A DNA stretch of 64,000 bases from Streptomyces thermodiastaticus (GTDB taxonomy: Bacteria > Actinomycetota > Actinomycetes > Streptomycetales > Streptomycetaceae). Shown one piece after another: positions 61,043-64,000 of this stretch; the stretch's first letter is position 1, and every line of letters begins with the position of its first letter. The position numbers were made by a program, and so were the translations under genes. The notes below the pieces were generated by a model that had not been told where the DNA came from, did not search any database, and was given only the letters and a program-made list of their open reading frames with translations. Location: contig NZ_BNBV01000016.1 in NCBI RefSeq assembly GCF_014656135.1, positions 1 to 64,000 of the forward strand. The letters run 5' to 3'.

Positions 61043-61747
61043 ATGACCTCTAGTGACAGCGCACAGAAGGCTCCCGCCAAGGACCCGTGGGACCTGCCCG
61101 ACGTGACCGGCCTGGTCGTCGGCGTGCTCGGCGGGACCGGCCCGCAGGGCAAGGGCCTGGCCTACCGGTTCGCCCGGGCCGGCCAGCCCGTGATCATCGG
61201 CTCCCGGGCCGCCGAACGCGCCCGCGCGGCGGCCGAGGAGGTCGGCCACGGCGTCGAGGGCGCCGACAACGCCGAGACCGCCCGCCGCAGCGACGTGGTG
61301 ATCGTGGCCGTGCCCTGGGAGGGACACGCGGACATCCTCCGCTCCCTGCGCACCGAGCTGGCCGGCAAGCTCGTCGTGGACTGCGTCAACCCGCTCGGCT
61401 TCGACAAGAAGGGCGCCTACGCGCTCAAGCCGGAGGAGGGCAGCGCCGCCGAGCAGGCCGCCGCGCTGCTGCCCGAGTCGCGGGTGACCGCCGCCTTCCA
61501 CCACCTGTCGGCGGTGCTGCTGCAGGACCCGGAGATCGAGCAGATCGACACCGACGTCATGGTCCTCGGAGAGCAGCGCGCCGACGTGGAGATCGTCCAG
61601 GCGCTCGCCGGACGCATCCCCGGCATGCGCGGCGTCTACGCCGGCCGGCTGCGCAACGCCCACCAGGTGGAGGCGCTGGTGGCCAACCTGATCTCGGTCA
61701 ACCGCCGCTACAAGGCGCACGCGGGGCTCCGCGTCACCGACGTGTGA
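61043..61747 (+). CDS. npdG: NADPH-dependent F420 reductase
   Basis: 234 residues. Transfers hydride between NADPH and coenzyme F420 to supply F420H2 for secondary metabolism. Motifs: VVGVLGGTGPQGKGLAYRFA (nucleotide loop), IIGSRAAERA (NADP-specific SR), VIVAVPWEGH and VVDCVNPLGF. ATG at 61043. Soluble. Confidence 0.93.
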   Translation: MTSSDSAQKAPAKDPWDLPDVTGLVVGVLGGTGPQGKGLAYRFARAGQPVIIGSRAAERARAAAEEVGHGVEGADNAETARRSDVVIVAVPWEGHADILRSLRTELAGKLVVDCVNPLGFDKKGAYALKPEEGSAAEQAAALLPESRVTAAFHHLSAVLLQDPEIEQIDTDVMVLGEQRADVEIVQALAGRIPGMRGVYAGRLRNAHQVEALVANLISVNRRYKAHAGLRVTDV

Positions 61748-61856
61748 GGCGATGGGGGACACTGGGGGCGCGGATCCGGCGGATGCGTGCCGCGGCACCT
61801 CCGGCGCCCGCGCCGTCCCTGTCCGACCCTTCGAGCAGTCCCAGGAGCCGACTCCC

Positions 61857-62042
61857 ATGCCCCGCCTGGCCCTCTACGCCCTGATCGTCTGCGTGCTGTC
61901 CGTGGCCGCGGCCGTCGTCTCGTTCGTCCAGGGCAACTGGCTGGGCATCGTGTGGATCCTGCTCGCGGCCGTGTCGTCCAACCTGGCCTGGTTCCAGGTG
62001 CGCCGCGGCCGTGCACAGCGGCGCGGCCCGGTCACCGGCTGA
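61857..62042 (+). CDS. Small membrane protein, 61 residues
   Basis: Two hydrophobic helices (LALYALIVCVLSVAAAVVSF and NWLGIVWILLAAVSSNLAWF) and a basic tail RRGRAQRRG. CAGGAG ribosome-binding site before ATG at 61857. Overlaps the convergent protease gene by 11 bases. Function unknown. Confidence 0.75.
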   Translation: MPRLALYALIVCVLSVAAAVVSFVQGNWLGIVWILLAAVSSNLAWFQVRRGRAQRRGPVTG

Positions 62043-62832
62043 CCGCGCAGAACTCGTTCGTCTCCTGCCAGAACCGGTACAGCTCCTGACCGCAGAAGCG
62101 GTCGACCAAGCCGGCCCCCAGGTGGTCCAGGACCGTGTCCACGGCGCCGAAGAACACGTCGTTGGCCGCCGGCACCTGCAGCACCACGAAGACGAACAGC
62201 AGACCGAACGGCGCGAACGGTGCCACCTGCCGCCTGATTCCGGCGGGCAGCCACGGCTCGACGACGCCGTAGCCGTCCAGGCCCGGCACCGGCAGCAGGT
62301 TCAGGATCGCCGCGGTGACCTGCAGCAGCGCCAGGAAGGCCAGCGCGAACCGGAAAGCGGCCGGCACACCGTCCAGCGCGTCCAGCCAGAACGGCGCCGA
62401 GACCACCGCGGCGAACAGCACGTTCGTCAGCGGGCCCGCGGCCGAGACCAGACTGCGCCGCAGCCGGCCGCGGATCCGGCCGTGCTCGACGAACACCGCG
62501 CCGCCCGGCAGGCCGATCCCGCCCAGCAGCAGGAAGACCACCGGCAGCACGACGCTCAGCAACACGTGCGTGTACTTCAGCGGGTTCAGCGTCAGATAGC
62601 CCTTCGCGGCGACCGTGACGTCGCCGCTGTGCAGGGCGGTGCGGGCGTGCGCGTACTCGTGCAGGCACAGCGAGACGATCCACGCCGCCGTCACGAACAG
62701 GAACACCGCGATGCCGGGCCGCGCGGCGAACCCGGTCCATACGGCCCAGCCCGCGACGGCGGCCACGGCCAGGATCCCGGCGAACACGGGACTGATCCGG
62801 CGGTCGCCGGAGCGGGTGGCGGCACAGGTCAT
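62032..62832 (-). CDS. Site-2-protease-like metalloprotease (M50)
   Basis: 266 residues, six membrane helices. Zinc motif HExxH as SLCLHEYAHART in helix 2 and the third ligand in NLLPVPGLDGYG (NPxxxLDG-like) in helix 5. Intramembrane protease; without PDZ or CBS domain, so substrate is unknown. ATG at 62832. Confidence 0.9.
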   Translation of the reverse strand: MTCAATRSGDRRISPVFAGILAVAAVAGWAVWTGFAARPGIAVFLFVTAAWIVSLCLHEYAHARTALHSGDVTVAAKGYLTLNPLKYTHVLLSVVLPVVFLLLGGIGLPGGAVFVEHGRIRGRLRRSLVSAAGPLTNVLFAAVVSAPFWLDALDGVPAAFRFALAFLALLQVTAAILNLLPVPGLDGYGVVEPWLPAGIRRQVAPFAPFGLLFVFVVLQVPAANDVFFGAVDTVLDHLGAGLVDRFCGQELYRFWQETNEFCAVSR

Positions 62833-62981
62833 GGCACGGCTCCCGGACGGTCGGCGGCAGGGAAGACGACCGTACCGGTGGCGGGCCGCCCGCGTCCTGC
62901 CCCGGGCCCGCATTCCCGGCCCGGCGGCCCCGGCGCGGGAGGCGGAAACCGCACGGCGGTGCCGCGGCGTCCCCGGACACA

Positions 62982-64000
62982 ATGAACCCCGTGCGCTACC
63001 GCATCCTCGGCACCACACAGGCCCTGAACCCCGACGGCACGGCCGTCCCGGTCGGCGGGGCGCGGCTGCGTGCCCTGCTGACCGTGCTCGCCCTGCGGGC
63101 CGGCCGGACCGTTCCCGTGCCCGTCCTTGTGCGGGAGGTGTGGGACGGCGAGCCGCCCGCCGACGCCACCGGCGCGCTGCAGGCCCTGGTCGGCCGGCTG
63201 CGCCGCGCGCTGGGCGGCGAGGCGGTCGTCTCCGCCGAGGGCGGCTACCGGCTGGCCGCCGGCGCCGACGACGTCGACCTGCACCGCTTCGAGCGGCTGG
63301 CCCGCGAGGGGATGCGCGCGCTGGCCGGCGGCGACCCGGCCCGGGCGGCCGCCGTCCTCGACGAAGCCCTGGCGCTGTGGCGCGGTCCCGCGCTGGCCGA
63401 CCTGCCCGACGGCGGCGCCGAGGCCGCCCGCTGGGAGACCCGCCGCCTGGAGGCGCGGCGCGCCCGGCTCAGCGCCGCCCTCGCGCTCGGCCACGCCGAG
63501 GAGGCACTGCCCGAGCTGGCTGCCCTGTGCGCAACGCATCCGCTGGACGAGGGCCTGCAAGCGCTGCGGCTGCGCGCCTTGCACGCGGCGGGCCGCACCG
63601 CACAGGCCCTGGCCGCCTACGAGGACGTCCGCCGGCTGCTCGCCGACCGGCTCGGCTCCGACCCGGGACCGGAACTCAAGGAGCTGCACGCCCAGTTGCT
63701 CTGCCCCGGGGAGCCTTCGCAGGAGCCGGGCCGCACGGCGCCCGCGACCCCGTCCCGGGCGGCCGGCACGCAAGACGACCGGTCCCGGCCCGGCGACGGC
63801 GCCCCGGCCGGGTCGCGGCCCTCCGGCAACCTCCGCGCCCGGCTGACCTCCTTCGTCGGCCGGGAGGCCGACATCGACGCCATCCGCGCCGACCTCGCCC
63901 GCTCCCGCCTGGTCACACTGACCGGGCCGGGCGGCTCCGGCAAGACCCGGCTGTCGCAGGAGGCCGCCGAGGCGCTGCACCCGGCGCCGCGCGACGGCGT
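62982..64000 (+). CDS. BTAD/AfsR-type transcriptional regulator with ATPase domain, 3' end outside window
   Basis: First 339 residues. Trans_reg_C winged-helix (VRYRILGTTQALNPDGTAVP to GYRLAAGADDVDL), then the bacterial transcriptional activation domain helices (HRFERLAREGMRALAGGD to RRLLADRLGSDPGPELKEL), a disordered linker and the start of an NB-ARC/AAA ATPase: FVGREADIDAIR and P-loop LTGPGGSGKTRLS. SARP-LAL style proteins of this sort activate specialised metabolism in Streptomyces. ATG at 62982. Confidence 0.92.
   Translation, partial: MNPVRYRILGTTQALNPDGTAVPVGGARLRALLTVLALRAGRTVPVPVLVREVWDGEPPADATGALQALVGRLRRALGGEAVVSAEGGYRLAAGADDVDLHRFERLAREGMRALAGGDPARAAAVLDEALALWRGPALADLPDGGAEAARWETRRLEARRARLSAALALGHAEEALPELAALCATHPLDEGLQALRLRALHAAGRTAQALAAYEDVRRLLADRLGSDPGPELKELHAQLLCPGEPSQEPGRTAPATPSRAAGTQDDRSRPGDGAPAGSRPSGNLRARLTSFVGREADIDAIRADLARSRLVTLTGPGGSGKTRLSQEAAEALHPAPRDG

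Overview
High-GC actinobacterial chromosome segment, almost certainly Streptomyces: strong G/C bias at third codon positions, frequent GTG starts, ATGA/GTGA start-stop overlaps, DesK-like and BTAD/AfsR-type regulators, an EfeUOB iron system and Tat/lipoprotein exports typical of that genus. Roughly 60 genes can be supported. No tRNA, 16S/23S rRNA or CRISPR array was seen; the one housekeeping RNA gene is RNase P RNA (rnpB).

Layout. 1-4.5 kb: a leftward cobalamin-uptake operon (riboswitch, secreted transcobalamin-like alpha/alpha-barrel protein, a second secreted protein, EcfT, EcfA). 4.5-4.75 kb: a complete rightward TPP riboswitch aptamer with no sense gene behind it. 4.8-8.9 kb: a KstR-like TetR regulator divergent from a glycosyltransferase/methyltransferase/alpha-barrel operon, with a KstR-type operator between them. 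9-25.5 kb: conserved chromosomal genes (amidase, MFS exporter fused to a beta-sandwich domain, methyltransferases, DesK/DesR-like pair, MaoC hydratase, the Nif3 / zinc-ribbon / RNase H-phosphatase trio, KDPG aldolase, YaaA). 25.7-26.2 kb: rnpB.

26.1-40.2 kb is an island inserted into the 3' end of rnpB: a 34-bp identical segment of rnpB is repeated at 26124-26157 and 40211-40244, and only the right copy keeps a clean intrinsic terminator followed by T residues. Inside are a cytochrome P450, an ArsR regulator, an MFS transporter overlapping an FAD monooxygenase, a FabH-like KAS III, an aldo/keto reductase, a 5'-truncated Rhs toxin gene with an endonuclease tip and its SUKH immunity gene, a decayed IS3-family element, and an HTH gene beside repeat-rich DNA at the right end. 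No integrase gene was found, so the island looks immobilised.

40.3-64 kb returns to chromosome: threonine synthase, a close paralogue of an island gene, a MazG-like/Imm49-like pair, D-Ala-D-Ala carboxypeptidase, PhoD phosphatase, Gfo/Idh oxidoreductase, Bcr/CflA exporter, Rsm22, dimethylargininase, TetR, a primase/polymerase-domain protein, the iron-regulated efeO-efeB-efeU operon plus a lipoprotein, methionine aminopeptidase, F420-dependent NADP reductase, an M50 protease and the start of a BTAD-ATPase regulator that runs off the window.
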